A stretch of DNA of 64,000 bases from Acetobacteraceae bacterium (lineage in GTDB: Bacteria > Pseudomonadota > Alphaproteobacteria > Acetobacterales > Acetobacteraceae). This document shows positions 18,897-27,517 of this stretch, piece by piece; position 1 is the first letter of the stretch; each line of letters opens with the position of its first letter. The notes beneath the pieces are model-generated. The model made no database searches. It was not told the origin of the DNA and saw only the letters and a program-made list of their open reading frames with translations. The stretch covers positions 1-64,000 of the forward strand of contig CANGNF010000014.1 of NCBI GenBank assembly GCA_947455205.1, read 5' to 3'. The position numbers and the translations under genes are program-made.

Positions 18897-18926
18897 GCGC
18901 CGGCCGGGAGCGATCCCGGCCGGCGC
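18897..18926. terminator. Strong 13-bp hairpin between cytochrome b and cytochrome c' genes
   Basis: GCGCCGGCCGGGA and TCCCGGCCGGCGC pair perfectly around a 4-base loop in the 77-bp gap between convergent genes. It likely ends both transcripts. Confidence 0.65.
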
Positions 18927-18948
18927 CAATGCTAGGTTCGTGCGGCGC

Positions 18949-19383
18949 TCAGCGCGCGCGATAGGTCCGGTGGCAGGCGCCGCAGGTCGGGCCCACCGCC
19001 TGCCAGGCGGCCTGGAAGGCAGCGCCGTCGCCACCCACCGCGGCGGTCCGCAGTGCCTGCAGCTTGGCCACCGTATCGGCGGACGCGCCACTGAAGCCGA
19101 CGGAGTCGGACCAGATGGTCGGCAGCGCCTTGGTGTCGCCGGTGCCGCTGCCCACCGGGAAGCGCGCGGGCAGCCCCTGGTAGAAGTTGATCATCTCCTC
19201 GATCGTCGCATTGAACTGGGTGCCGGCGCCCCGCGCATCCGCCACCGCCTTCATCGCGGTCATATGCTCGCCCATGCGCTTCAGCCCGGCGCGCCGCGCC
19301 GAAATGACCTCGCCCTGGGCCCACGCCGCCGTCGCGGCCCCCATCGCCAGCACGGCGATGCCGGCAAGCCAAATCTTCTTCAT
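18949..19383 (-). CDS. Cytochrome c' (class II c-type cytochrome)
   Basis: The 144-aa precursor has a signal peptide (KKIWLAGIAVLAMGAATAAWA, cut before QGEV) and a C-terminal haem site CGACH, the layout of four-helix cytochromes c'. These bind NO or transfer electrons in the periplasm. ATG 19383 has GGGGG about 8 bases upstream; 22 further residues before it in the open frame are not signal-like. Terminates towards the cytochrome b gene. Confidence 0.9.
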   Translation of the reverse strand: MKKIWLAGIAVLAMGAATAAWAQGEVISARRAGLKRMGEHMTAMKAVADARGAGTQFNATIEEMINFYQGLPARFPVGSGTGDTKALPTIWSDSVGFSGASADTVAKLQALRTAAVGGDGAAFQAAWQAVGPTCGACHRTYRAR

Positions 19384-19489
19384 CCAATGTCCCCCTCGAC
19401 CATTTGACACATTCATGCCACGGCAAGCCTGTTCGCCGGCCGGCCACACTACGTTACCTTACTGACCGGAAATGCACGCAGGAGTTTCC

Positions 19490-20077
19490 ATGCCGCACCC
19501 GCTCCGCTCCGTCGCCGTGTTCTGCGGCTCGCGCTTCGGGGCCGACCCGGCGCATGCGGCCGCCGCGCGGGCGCTGGGCCAGGGCCTGGCCACGGCCGGC
19601 ATCCGCCTGGTCTATGGCGGCGGCGGCGTCGGCCTGATGGGCGAGGTCGCCGGCGCCGCCCTGGCCGAGGGCGGCCAGGTCCACGGCATCATCCCCGACT
19701 TCCTGCTGCGCGCGGAACGCCCGCCGCCCAGCGGCATGGCGCTGGAGGTCGTGCCCAGCATGCACGCCCGCAAGACCCGCATGTTCGAGCTGTCGGACGG
19801 CTTCATCGCGCTGTCCGGCGGCCTCGGCACGCTGGACGAGCTGGTGGAGATCCTCACCTGGCGCCAGCTGGGCCTGCACGACAAGCCGGTCGTGGTGCTG
19901 GATATCGGCGGCTGGGCGCAGCCCTTCCTGGCGATGGTGGAAGCGATGATCGGCCAGGGCTTCGTCGCCGAGAGCGGCCGCCGGCTGTTCCAGGTGGCCG
20001 CCGACGTGCCGGCCTGCCTGGAGCTGCTGCGCCAGGCCCCGCCGCCGGACAGCGCCGTCCCCTCCGCCCGGCTGTAG
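19490..20077 (+). CDS. LOG-family nucleoside-5'-monophosphate phosphoribohydrolase
   Basis: The 195-aa protein has the Rossmann-like lysine-decarboxylase fold with the catalytic patch SGGLGTLDELVE (PGGxGTxxE-type) and ARKTRMF carrying the conserved Arg. Relatives release adenine or cytokinin base from nucleotides. ATG 19490 has GGAG 6 bases upstream, better than ATG 19472. The next gene starts 2 bp after its stop, so they are co-transcribed. Confidence 0.88.
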   Translation: MPHPLRSVAVFCGSRFGADPAHAAAARALGQGLATAGIRLVYGGGGVGLMGEVAGAALAEGGQVHGIIPDFLLRAERPPPSGMALEVVPSMHARKTRMFELSDGFIALSGGLGTLDELVEILTWRQLGLHDKPVVVLDIGGWAQPFLAMVEAMIGQGFVAESGRRLFQVAADVPACLELLRQAPPPDSAVPSARL

Positions 20078-20078
20078 C

Positions 20079-20798
20079 ATGGCCGGCTTCGCCCCCATCC
20101 TGGCCCGCGCGACGAAGCGCAAGGGCGGCCGCGCCCAGCTGGCCGCCCTGCTGCCGCCGCCGCCTCCCGGCCCGGCCGCCCTGGCCCGGCTGCCGGATGA
20201 CCGGGTGCTGGCGGAGATGACCCGCCGCATCTTCTGCGCCGGCTTCGTCTGGCGCGTCATCGACCAGAAGTGGGACGGCTTCGAGGCCGCCTTCGAGCAG
20301 TTCCAGATCCCGCCCTTGCTGTTCCAGCCGCCCGAGTTCTGGGAGCGCCTGACCAACGACAAGCGCATCGTCCGCCACGGCCAGAAGATCGGCGCGGTGC
20401 GCGACAATGCCCGCTTCATCGCCGATATCGCGCAGGAACATGGCAGCTTCGGCGCCTTCCTGGCGGCCTGGCCGGCCGACAACCAGGTGGGGCTGCTGGC
20501 GCTGCTGGCCAGGCGCGGCGCCCGGCTGGGCGGCAATACCGGGCAATACCTGCTGCGCTTCCTCGGCTGGGACGGCTTCATCCTGTCGCCCGACGTCATC
20601 GCCTGCCTGCGCGACAGCGGCGTGGAGCTTGCCGACCACCCCACCAGCCAGCGCGACCTGAAGGCGATCCAGGCGCAATTCAACGCCTGGGCGGCGGAAA
20701 CCGGCCTGCCACGCGCCCATCTGTCGCGCATCTGCGCCATGTCGGTGGGCGCAAACCTGATGCTGCACCCCGGCGACGAACCCGGCGAGGAAGGCTAG
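20079..20798 (+). CDS. DNA-3-methyladenine glycosylase I-like protein (Tag family, divergent)
   Basis: A 239-aa helix-rich protein with the Tag-like segments MTRRIFCAGFVWRVIDQKWDGFEAAF and DKRIVRHGQKIGAVRDNARF. It lacks the N-terminal RCxW zinc region of classical Tag and belongs to a shorter subgroup, so whether it excises 3-methyladenine is uncertain. It follows the LOG gene with a 1-bp gap and should be translationally linked to it. Confidence 0.75.
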   Translation: MAGFAPILARATKRKGGRAQLAALLPPPPPGPAALARLPDDRVLAEMTRRIFCAGFVWRVIDQKWDGFEAAFEQFQIPPLLFQPPEFWERLTNDKRIVRHGQKIGAVRDNARFIADIAQEHGSFGAFLAAWPADNQVGLLALLARRGARLGGNTGQYLLRFLGWDGFILSPDVIACLRDSGVELADHPTSQRDLKAIQAQFNAWAAETGLPRAHLSRICAMSVGANLMLHPGDEPGEEG

Positions 20799-20832
20799 TC
20801 TCGCCCCAACACTGCCAGAGGAAACCGCCGCG

Positions 20833-21363
20833 ATGCCGATCTACGCCCTGGGCGACAAGACCCCCACCCTGCCGGAAGCCGACCGCTACTGGGTCGCCCC
20901 CAACGCCACCGTCATCGGCGATGTCCGCCTGGGCCAGGATGTCGGCATCTGGTTCGGCGCCGTGCTACGTGGCGACAACGACCCGATCACCATCGGTGCC
21001 CGCAGCAACATCCAGGAAAACAGCGTCCTCCACACCGACCACGGCCAGCCGCTGACCATCGGGGAAGGCTGCACCATCGGCCACAGCGTCACCCTGCATG
21101 GCTGCACCATCGGCGACGCCACCCTCATCGGCATGGGCGCCACGGTGCTGAACGGCGCGGTCATCGGCAAGCACTGCATCGTCGGCGCCAATGCGCTGGT
21201 GACCGAAGGCAAGGTCTTCCCCGACTATTCGCTGATCGTCGGCAGCCCGGCCAAGGTGGTGCGGGAATTGCCGCCCGAGACCGCCGCCGCGCAGCAGAAG
21301 TCGTCGGACGGCTATGTCCGCAACTGGCAGCGCTTCGCCCGCGACCTGAAGCCCCTGGGCTGA
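20833..21363 (+). CDS. Gamma-class carbonic anhydrase-like protein
   Basis: A 176-aa left-handed beta-helix of hexapeptide repeats (VIGDVRLGQDVGIWFGAVLRGD, IGARSNIQENSVLHTD, IGEGCTIGHSVTLHGC). Three zinc-ligand histidines are present (VLHTD, IGHSVTLHGC). It trims to the usual length of the YrdA/PaaY type, whose activity is often low or unknown. GAGG lies about 12 bases before the ATG. It sits in the same direction as the two genes before it with a short gap. Confidence 0.9.
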   Translation: MPIYALGDKTPTLPEADRYWVAPNATVIGDVRLGQDVGIWFGAVLRGDNDPITIGARSNIQENSVLHTDHGQPLTIGEGCTIGHSVTLHGCTIGDATLIGMGATVLNGAVIGKHCIVGANALVTEGKVFPDYSLIVGSPAKVVRELPPETAAAQQKSSDGYVRNWQRFARDLKPLG

Positions 21364-21445
21364 ACCCGTTGGGCTGAAGCCGGCGCGCGCCGTTGATTCG
21401 GCGCGCCCGCGGCGCTCTACTCCCCGCAACCGGGAGAGAACCGCC

Positions 21446-22429
21446 ATGACCACGCGTCGCGCCCTGCTTGCGGGCCTTGCCGCCCTGCCTGCCCTTGCCC
21501 TGCCGCGCGCCGCCCGCGCCGCCTGGCCGGAGCGGCCGATCCGCGTGATCGTGCCCTTCGCCGCCGGCGGCAACACCGATGTCGTCGCCCGCACCATCGC
21601 CCAGGCGATGCAGGAGATCATCGGCAAGCCCTTCGTCATCGAGAACCGCGCCGGCGGCGCCGGCAGCCTGGGCGCCGAGATGGCCGCGCGCGCGCTGCCG
21701 GATGGCCATACGCTGCTGGCCGGCTCCGGTGGCTCGCTGACCGCCAACCCGGTGATGCAGGCCAGCCTGCCCTACGACACCGAACGCGACTTCGCCCCCA
21801 TCGGCCTGGTCTCCCGCGTGCCGATCGTGCTGGTGGTGGCGCCCGGCTTCCGCGCCCGCAACTGGCCGGAATTCCTCACCTTGGCCAAGGCCACGGCGGG
21901 CCAGCTCAACGTCGCCACCCCGGCCATCGGCACCACGGCGCATTTCGGGCTGGAGATGCTGAACCACCAGGTCGGCGCCCGGCTGACCCATGTGCCCTAT
22001 CGCGGCGGCGGCTCCATGATCACGGACCTGCTGGCCGGCAATTTCGACGGCGCCCTGCTGGAGCTGACCACCGCCCTGCCGCTGCACCAGGAAGGCAAGG
22101 CCCGCATCCTGGCCGTGGCATCCACCCAGCGGGTGACCCAGCTGCCGACGATCCCCACCTTCATCGAGGGCGGCGTCCCCGGCTTCACCAGCACCAGCTT
22201 CACCGCGCTGCTGGCACCCAAGGGCGTGCCGGCCGAGATCATCGCCAGCCTGCGCCTGGCGCTGCTGGGCGGCCTGGCCATGCCCAGCGTGGTGCAGCGC
22301 CTGGTGGGCCTGGGCTGCAATCCCGCCACGCCGGAGGAAGCCTCTCCCGCCGGGCTGGCCAGCTACCTGCATGAGGAACTGGCCAAGTACCGGGAAGCCG
22401 CCCGCCTGGCCGGCATGCGGCCGGAATAG
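21446..22429 (+). CDS. Bug/TctC-family periplasmic receptor, first of three
   Basis: A 327-aa protein with an N-terminal export signal (TTRRALLAGLAALPALALPR) and the Bug fold: WPERPIRVIVPFAAGGNTDV, GKPFVIENRAGGAGSLGAEM and LTHVPYRGGGSMITDLLAG. Such receptors bind carboxylates or amides for TctAB-type transporters or signalling. No tctA/tctB gene is nearby. A GGGAGA site precedes the ATG. Ligand unknown. Confidence 0.9.
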   Translation: MTTRRALLAGLAALPALALPRAARAAWPERPIRVIVPFAAGGNTDVVARTIAQAMQEIIGKPFVIENRAGGAGSLGAEMAARALPDGHTLLAGSGGSLTANPVMQASLPYDTERDFAPIGLVSRVPIVLVVAPGFRARNWPEFLTLAKATAGQLNVATPAIGTTAHFGLEMLNHQVGARLTHVPYRGGGSMITDLLAGNFDGALLELTTALPLHQEGKARILAVASTQRVTQLPTIPTFIEGGVPGFTSTSFTALLAPKGVPAEIIASLRLALLGGLAMPSVVQRLVGLGCNPATPEEASPAGLASYLHEELAKYREAARLAGMRPE

Positions 22430-22544
22430 CCCGCCGGCGCGGGGGCTTCACATGCGCCGGCCGTGGCCCAGATCAGCGGGGCGGGCCATGCCCGGCGGCG
22501 CCTCGCCGTGCCACCATGGCCCCTGACCTGCGGAGAACGACCCC

Positions 22545-22628
22545 ATGCGGCTGCACGGCGCCCCACGGCTGACCCAGGCGCCGGCCACCGCCCGCGCCAC
22601 GGCGCCGGGATACCCGCCGCATGCGTGA
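22545..22628 (+). CDS. Possible 27-codon leader overlapping the glpD start
   Basis: ATG 22545 is preceded by GGAGAACGACCCC and encodes MRLHGAPRLTQAPATARATA plus seven more residues; its TGA overlaps the first codons of glpD. The ribosome-binding site is better than that of glpD itself, which has none obvious, so coupled translation is possible. Composition is low-complexity and it may be chance. Confidence 0.3.
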   Translation: MRLHGAPRLTQAPATARATAPGYPPHA

Positions 22629-24048
22629 CCTGCTGATCATCGGCGGCGGGGTCAACGGCTGCGGCATCGCGCGGGACGCCGCCGGCCGGGGCATGGCGGT
22701 CACGCTGGTGGAACGCGGCGACCTCGCCGGCGCCACCTCCTCCTCCAGCAGCAAGCTGATCCATGGCGGCCTGCGCTACCTGGAGCAGTACGAGTTCCGC
22801 CTGGTGCGCGAGGCCCTGGCGGAGCGCGAGGTCATGCTCCGCATCGCGCCGCACATCGTCTGGCCGCTGCGCTTCGTGCTGCCGCATCGGCCCAGCATGC
22901 GGCCGCGCTGGATGATCCGCGCCGGGCTGTTCCTGTACGACCACCTGGCGCGCCGCGTCTCCCTGCCCGGCGCCGCCACCTGGGACACCAACGGCAGCCC
23001 GCTGAAGCCCGAGATCACCAGCGCCTTCGCCTATTCCGACTGCTGGGTGCAGGACAGCCGCCTGGTGGTGCTGAACGCCCGCGACGCCGCCCGCCGCGGC
23101 GCCGAGATCCGGCGCGGCTGCGAATTCCTGGGCGCCAGCCGAGACCCGGATGGCTGGACCGCCCGCCTCTCGGATGGCTCCACCCTGCGCGCCCGCGCGC
23201 TGGTCAACGCCGCCGGCCCCTGGGTGATGCAGACCCTGGCCACCACCCAGGCGCCGCCGCCCGGCCGCATCCGCCTGGTGCGCGGCAGCCACATCGTGCT
23301 GCCCGCGCTGTACCCCGGCGACCACGCCTTCATCCTGCAGAACGACGACGGCCGCGTGGTCTTCGTCATCCCGTATGAGGGCGGCTTCAGCCTGGTCGGC
23401 ACCACCGACGTGGTGCAGGACACCACCGCGCCGGCGGTCTGCACGGATGAGGAAGTGGCGTACCTGTGCGCCGCCGTCGGCCGCCAGTTCCGCGTGGCGC
23501 CGAAGCCGGAGGACGTGGTCTGGCGCTATTCCGGTGTGCGCCCGCTGTATGATGACGGCGCCGACAACCCCAGCGCCATCACCCGCGACTACGTGCTGAA
23601 GCTGGACCGCGACGGCGCCCCGCTGCTCAGCGTGTTCGGCGGCAAGATCACGACCTATCGCCGCTTGGCGGAGGAAGCGCTGGAGCTGCTGGACGCGCCG
23701 GCCAAGCCCTGGACCGCCGATGCCCCGCTGCCCGGCGGCGACTTCCGAGGCGGGCTGCCGGCGCTGGAGGCGACGCTGGCCGCCCGCCACCCCTGGCTGC
23801 CCGCCGCGCTGCGCGCCCGCCTGGCCCGCGCCTACGGCACCGAGACCTCCGCCCTGCTGGGCGACGCCAAGGCCATGGCCGACCTGGGCACCGACCACGG
23901 CGCCGGCCTGACCGACCGCGAGCTGGACTGGCTGCGGCGGGAGGAATGGGCCCGCACCGCCGAGGACGTGCTGTGGCGCCGCGGCAAGCTGGGGCTGCAC
24001 CTGACCCCGGCGCAGCGGGACGCCGTTGCCATCGCCATGGGCGGCTGA
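22621..24048 (+). CDS. glpD: Glycerol-3-phosphate dehydrogenase (FAD, quinone-linked)
   Basis: The 475-aa flavoprotein oxidises glycerol-3-phosphate to dihydroxyacetone phosphate at the inner membrane face. FAD motif LLIIGGGVNGCGIARDAAGR is at the N-terminus; SKLIHGGLRYLEQYEF and SAITRDYVL are GlpD signatures, and a C-terminal domain follows (FGGKITTYRRLAEEALE). Length is a little below that of E. coli GlpD (501 aa). No glpK or glpF is adjacent. No clear ribosome-binding site lies directly before the ATG; see the overlapping leader. Confidence 0.93.
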   Translation: MRDLLIIGGGVNGCGIARDAAGRGMAVTLVERGDLAGATSSSSSKLIHGGLRYLEQYEFRLVREALAEREVMLRIAPHIVWPLRFVLPHRPSMRPRWMIRAGLFLYDHLARRVSLPGAATWDTNGSPLKPEITSAFAYSDCWVQDSRLVVLNARDAARRGAEIRRGCEFLGASRDPDGWTARLSDGSTLRARALVNAAGPWVMQTLATTQAPPPGRIRLVRGSHIVLPALYPGDHAFILQNDDGRVVFVIPYEGGFSLVGTTDVVQDTTAPAVCTDEEVAYLCAAVGRQFRVAPKPEDVVWRYSGVRPLYDDGADNPSAITRDYVLKLDRDGAPLLSVFGGKITTYRRLAEEALELLDAPAKPWTADAPLPGGDFRGGLPALEATLAARHPWLPAALRARLARAYGTETSALLGDAKAMADLGTDHGAGLTDRELDWLRREEWARTAEDVLWRRGKLGLHLTPAQRDAVAIAMGG

Positions 24049-24121
24049 ATCCACCCCAACCCCGCTTGCGGCCCGCCGCCGCCTCGTCCATTTGGTGGGC
24101 AGCGATTTCGGGGGGCCCGGC

Positions 24122-24346
24122 ATGGACCAGCAGAAGATGAGCAAGGGCCAGAAGGCCTATGAGGAACGCCGCGCCGCCAAGGCCGGGGTCAGCCTGGACA
24201 AGTGGCTGAACATGCGGGAACGCGAGAAGCGCGAGGAAGCCGCCGAAGCCGCCAAGGCGCTGCAGGCCGCCAAGGCGGAAGCCGCCCCGGCCAAGCCCGC
24301 GGGCTTCTTCAAGCGCCTGCTGGAACGCGCCCAGAAGCCGCTGTAG
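24122..24346 (+). CDS. Small charged hypothetical protein, 74 aa
   Basis: Starts MDQQKMSKGQKAYEERRAAK with a G-rich site before the ATG. It is predicted to be one long amphipathic helix rich in Lys, Glu and Ala, ending with FFKRLLERAQKPL. No cysteine, signal or membrane segment. Lies 73 bp after glpD in the same direction. Family not recognised. Confidence 0.7.
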   Translation: MDQQKMSKGQKAYEERRAAKAGVSLDKWLNMREREKREEAAEAAKALQAAKAEAAPAKPAGFFKRLLERAQKPL

Positions 24347-24447
24347 CGCGCGCCGCCGCCGGTGACCTCGCCGGCGGCGTTTCTGTTCAACAGGCAGGGC
24401 GGTCCTTCCAAGCGGATCACGCCCTGGCGCCAGCGCCCGGCCGCACT

Positions 24448-24612
24448 TCAGGTTGCGATGGCGCGCAGCACCGCGAAGCAGGTCGCGCCGATGCTGGCGA
24501 CGCCGATGCCGGCCAGCACCACCTGCAGCGCCGCAAGGGCGATGTCGCCCGCTTTCCAACCCTGCTCCGGGGGACGCCGGGGCCAGGACGGCGGCGGTTG
24601 CTTTGCGTTCAT
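24448..24612 (-). CDS. Possible small single-pass membrane protein, 54 aa
   Basis: The frame from ATG 24612 reads MNAKQPPPSWPRRPPEQGWK and then a hydrophobic stretch IALAALQVVLAGIGVASIGA, a clear single membrane segment. GGAA lies about 8 bases upstream. It occupies the otherwise empty gap between two plus-strand genes. No family known; short length keeps confidence modest. Confidence 0.5.
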   Translation of the reverse strand: MNAKQPPPSWPRRPPEQGWKAGDIALAALQVVLAGIGVASIGATCFAVLRAIAT

Positions 24613-24755
24613 GCCCGAGTTCCGACTTTCCGACCCTGGCAGCCTATGCGGGCAAGCTGACGTCAGGCTGACGGAAGTCGCCCCTGCCACCCGGCTGCGG
24701 CGGCGCGGTTTTTGCGTTACCCTCCCCGCCTGGCCATGCCGTGGAGACCGCCGCC

Positions 24756-26075
24756 ATGATGAGCGCCGAACAGAACCGCCTGCTGACCGAAGCCGGCCCC
24801 GGCACCGCCGGCGGCGCGCTGCTGCGCTGCTACTGGCAGCCGGTGGCGCTGGCCGATGAGTTGGAAGGCGACCGCCCGCTGCGCCCGGTGAAGCTGCTGG
24901 GCCAGGACCTCGTGCTGTTCCGCGATGAAGCTGGGCGCCTCGGCCTGCTGGACCGCGACTGCCCGCACCGCAACGCCGACCTGGCCTTCGGCCGGCTGGA
25001 ACATGGCGGGCTGCGCTGCCCCTTCCATGGCTGGCTGTTCGACGTGGCCGGCACCTGCCTGGAAACCCCGGCCGAGCCGGAAGGCAGCACGCTCTGCCAA
25101 CGCATCAGGCAGGCCAGCTACCCCGTGGTGGAACGCAGCGGCGTCATCTGGGCCTATCTGGGCAAGGGCGCGGCCCCGGCCTTCCCCGCCTTCGACTGCT
25201 TCACCGCGCCGGACACGCATGTCTTCGCCTTCAAGGGCCTGATCAGCTGCAACTGGGTGCAGGCGCTGGAGGTCGGCATCGACCCCGCCCATGCCAGCTT
25301 CCTGCATCGCTTCTTCGAGGATGCCGACGCGTCAGCGAACTACGGCCGCCAGTTCCGCGCCACCTCGGCCGACAGCGACCTGCCGATGACCACCGTGCTG
25401 CGCGAATACCCGCGCCCCGTGATTGAGGTGGAAGCCGCCGACCACGGCCTGCGCCTGACCGCGCTGCGGAAGATCAGCGACACCAAGACCCATGTGCGCG
25501 TCACCGGCCTGGTCTTCCCGCAGGCCTTCCACATCCCGCTCTCCGGCGAGATGACCATCACCCAGTGGCACGTGCCCGTCGATGACACGCATTGCTACTG
25601 GTACGCGATCTTCACCAGCTTCGGCGCGCCGGTAGACAAGGCAGAGATGCGTCGCCAGCGGCTGGAGACCTACAGCCTGCCCGACTACATCCCGAAATAC
25701 GGCAAGCACAACGACTACGGCTTCAGCGCGCAGGAACAGCGCAGCGCCACCTACACGGGCATGGGCCAGGACATCAACGTGCACGACCAGTGGGCGGTGG
25801 AAAGCCAGGGCGCCATCCAGGACCGCCGGCGAGAGCATCTGGCGACCAGCGACAAGGCCATCATCGCCTATCGCCGCATGATGTTCGCGGCGATGAAGGC
25901 GGTGGAGGCCGGCGAGCGCCCGCCCTTGGCCGTGGACGAAGCCGCGGCCCGCCAGTTGCATGGACCCGCCACGATGGATGGCATGGGACCGACCGAGGGA
26001 TGGCAGCAGTACTGGCCGGAAGTGGACCGCCGGCGCCGCGCCAATGCGCCGTGGTCTCGCCTGGCCGCCGAATAG
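24756..26075 (+). CDS. Rieske non-haem iron oxygenase, large subunit
   Basis: The 439-aa protein has an N-terminal Rieske [2Fe-2S] site (CPHRNADL...CPFHGW, near residues 70-95) and a catalytic domain whose mononuclear iron site includes NWVQALEVGIDPAHASFLHR, as in phthalate 4,5-dioxygenase-type enzymes. ATG 24756 has GGAG 9 bases upstream. It is followed 1 bp later by a glutamine-synthetase-like gene and then a Liv-type receptor, so it likely attacks an aromatic or N-substituted substrate imported by that system. No reductase or ferredoxin gene is adjacent. Confidence 0.9.
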   Translation: MMSAEQNRLLTEAGPGTAGGALLRCYWQPVALADELEGDRPLRPVKLLGQDLVLFRDEAGRLGLLDRDCPHRNADLAFGRLEHGGLRCPFHGWLFDVAGTCLETPAEPEGSTLCQRIRQASYPVVERSGVIWAYLGKGAAPAFPAFDCFTAPDTHVFAFKGLISCNWVQALEVGIDPAHASFLHRFFEDADASANYGRQFRATSADSDLPMTTVLREYPRPVIEVEAADHGLRLTALRKISDTKTHVRVTGLVFPQAFHIPLSGEMTITQWHVPVDDTHCYWYAIFTSFGAPVDKAEMRRQRLETYSLPDYIPKYGKHNDYGFSAQEQRSATYTGMGQDINVHDQWAVESQGAIQDRRREHLATSDKAIIAYRRMMFAAMKAVEAGERPPLAVDEAAARQLHGPATMDGMGPTEGWQQYWPEVDRRRRANAPWSRLAAE

Positions 26076-26076
26076 C

Positions 26077-27504
26077 ATGAGCGTCATCGAGCGCGCCGGC
26101 CTCTACAGCCGGGAGCAACAGGACGCCGCGCGCCAGGTGCTGGACCGCGTGGCGAAGGACGGCATCCAGCTGGTGCGCCTGGCCTTCGCCGACCAGCACG
26201 GCATGCTGCGCGGCAAGGCGGTGGTGGCGGAGGAACTGCCCGCGGTGTTCCGCAACGGCGTTTCGCTGACCTCCACGCTGTTGCTGAAGGATACGTCGCA
26301 CCGCACCGTGGTGCCGGTGTTCTCAGCCGGTGCCGGCATGGGGCTGAAGGCGCTGGAAGGCGCCGCCGACGTGCTGATGGTGCCGGACCCCCTCAGCTTC
26401 CGCGTGCTGCCTTGGTTGCCGGACACCGGCTGGCTGCTCTGCGACGTTACCTACCCCAACGGCGCGCCGATGCCGTTCTGCACCCGCAGCCTGGCCCGCC
26501 GCGCCCTGGCCGACCTGGCCGCCGATGGCTACGCGATGTTCAGCGGGCTGGAGGTGGAGTTCCACCTGACCAGGCTGCTGGACCCCAAGCTGGCGCCGGA
26601 AGACGCAGGCCAGCCCGGCACGCCACCCGATGTCGCGCTGCTGACCCAGGGCTACCAGTACCTGACCGAGCTTCGCCTCGACCAGATGGAGCCGATCCTG
26701 GAGATCCTCCGCCGCAACATCCAGGCGCTGAACCTCGGCCTCCGCAGCATCGAGGTGGAGTACGGTCCCAGCCAGGTGGAGTTCACCTTCCGCCCCGCCG
26801 AGGGGCTGCAACCCGCCGACGAGATGGTGCTGTTCCGTGCCGCGGTGAAGCAGGTGGCCCGCCGCCATGGCTTCCACGCCAGCTTCATGTGCCGCCCGCG
26901 CCTGCCCAACGTGATGAGCAGCGGCTGGCACCTGCACCAATCCCTGCTGAAGGGCGGCGACAACGCCTTCATCGGCAGCAACGGCGAGATGCTGTCGGCG
27001 ACCGCGCTGCACTGGATGGGCGGGCTGCTGGCGGAAGCGCAAGGCAGCGCCGCCTTCACCACGCCGACCATCAACGGCTACAAGCGCTTCCGCCCCTATT
27101 CCCTGGCGCCGGACCGCGCGGTGTGGGGCCGCGACAACCGTGGCGTCATGCTGCGCGTGCTCGGCCAGCCCGGCGAGCCCTCCACCCATGTGGAGAACCG
27201 CGTCGGCGAACCCGCCGCCAACCCGTACCTCTATTTGGCCAGCCAGGTGGTCGCCGGCCGCGCCGGCCTGGCCGCGCGGCTGGACCCTGGGCCTTCGGCG
27301 GATACGCCCTACGAGACCAAGGCCGCCCTGCTGCCCGCCACGCTGGAGCATGCGCTGGCCGCGCTGGACGCCAGCGCCACGCTGCGCGCCGGCTTCGGCG
27401 ACGCCTTCATCGACTACTTCCTGCGCATCAAGCGCGCCGAGGTCGCCAGGTTCAACCTGGAGGTCTCGGAATGGGAGCAGCGCGAATACTTCGACCTGTT
27501 CTGA
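26077..27504 (+). CDS. Glutamine synthetase-family ligase
   Basis: The 475-aa protein has the GS beta-grasp and catalytic domains: SGLEVEFHLT (metal site), EVEYGPSQVEFTF, SSGWHLHQSL and ENRVGEPAANPYLYLASQ. It lacks features of the main nitrogen-assimilating GlnA and is more like gamma-glutamyl-amine ligases (PuuA, TdnQ/AtdA1). Being sandwiched between a Rieske oxygenase and a receptor, it may activate an amine substrate by glutamylation, as in aniline degradation. That role is inference. ATG 26077 starts one base after the oxygenase stop. Confidence 0.88.
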   Translation: MSVIERAGLYSREQQDAARQVLDRVAKDGIQLVRLAFADQHGMLRGKAVVAEELPAVFRNGVSLTSTLLLKDTSHRTVVPVFSAGAGMGLKALEGAADVLMVPDPLSFRVLPWLPDTGWLLCDVTYPNGAPMPFCTRSLARRALADLAADGYAMFSGLEVEFHLTRLLDPKLAPEDAGQPGTPPDVALLTQGYQYLTELRLDQMEPILEILRRNIQALNLGLRSIEVEYGPSQVEFTFRPAEGLQPADEMVLFRAAVKQVARRHGFHASFMCRPRLPNVMSSGWHLHQSLLKGGDNAFIGSNGEMLSATALHWMGGLLAEAQGSAAFTTPTINGYKRFRPYSLAPDRAVWGRDNRGVMLRVLGQPGEPSTHVENRVGEPAANPYLYLASQVVAGRAGLAARLDPGPSADTPYETKAALLPATLEHALAALDASATLRAGFGDAFIDYFLRIKRAEVARFNLEVSEWEQREYFDLF

Positions 27505-27517
27505 AGGAGCCACCCGC

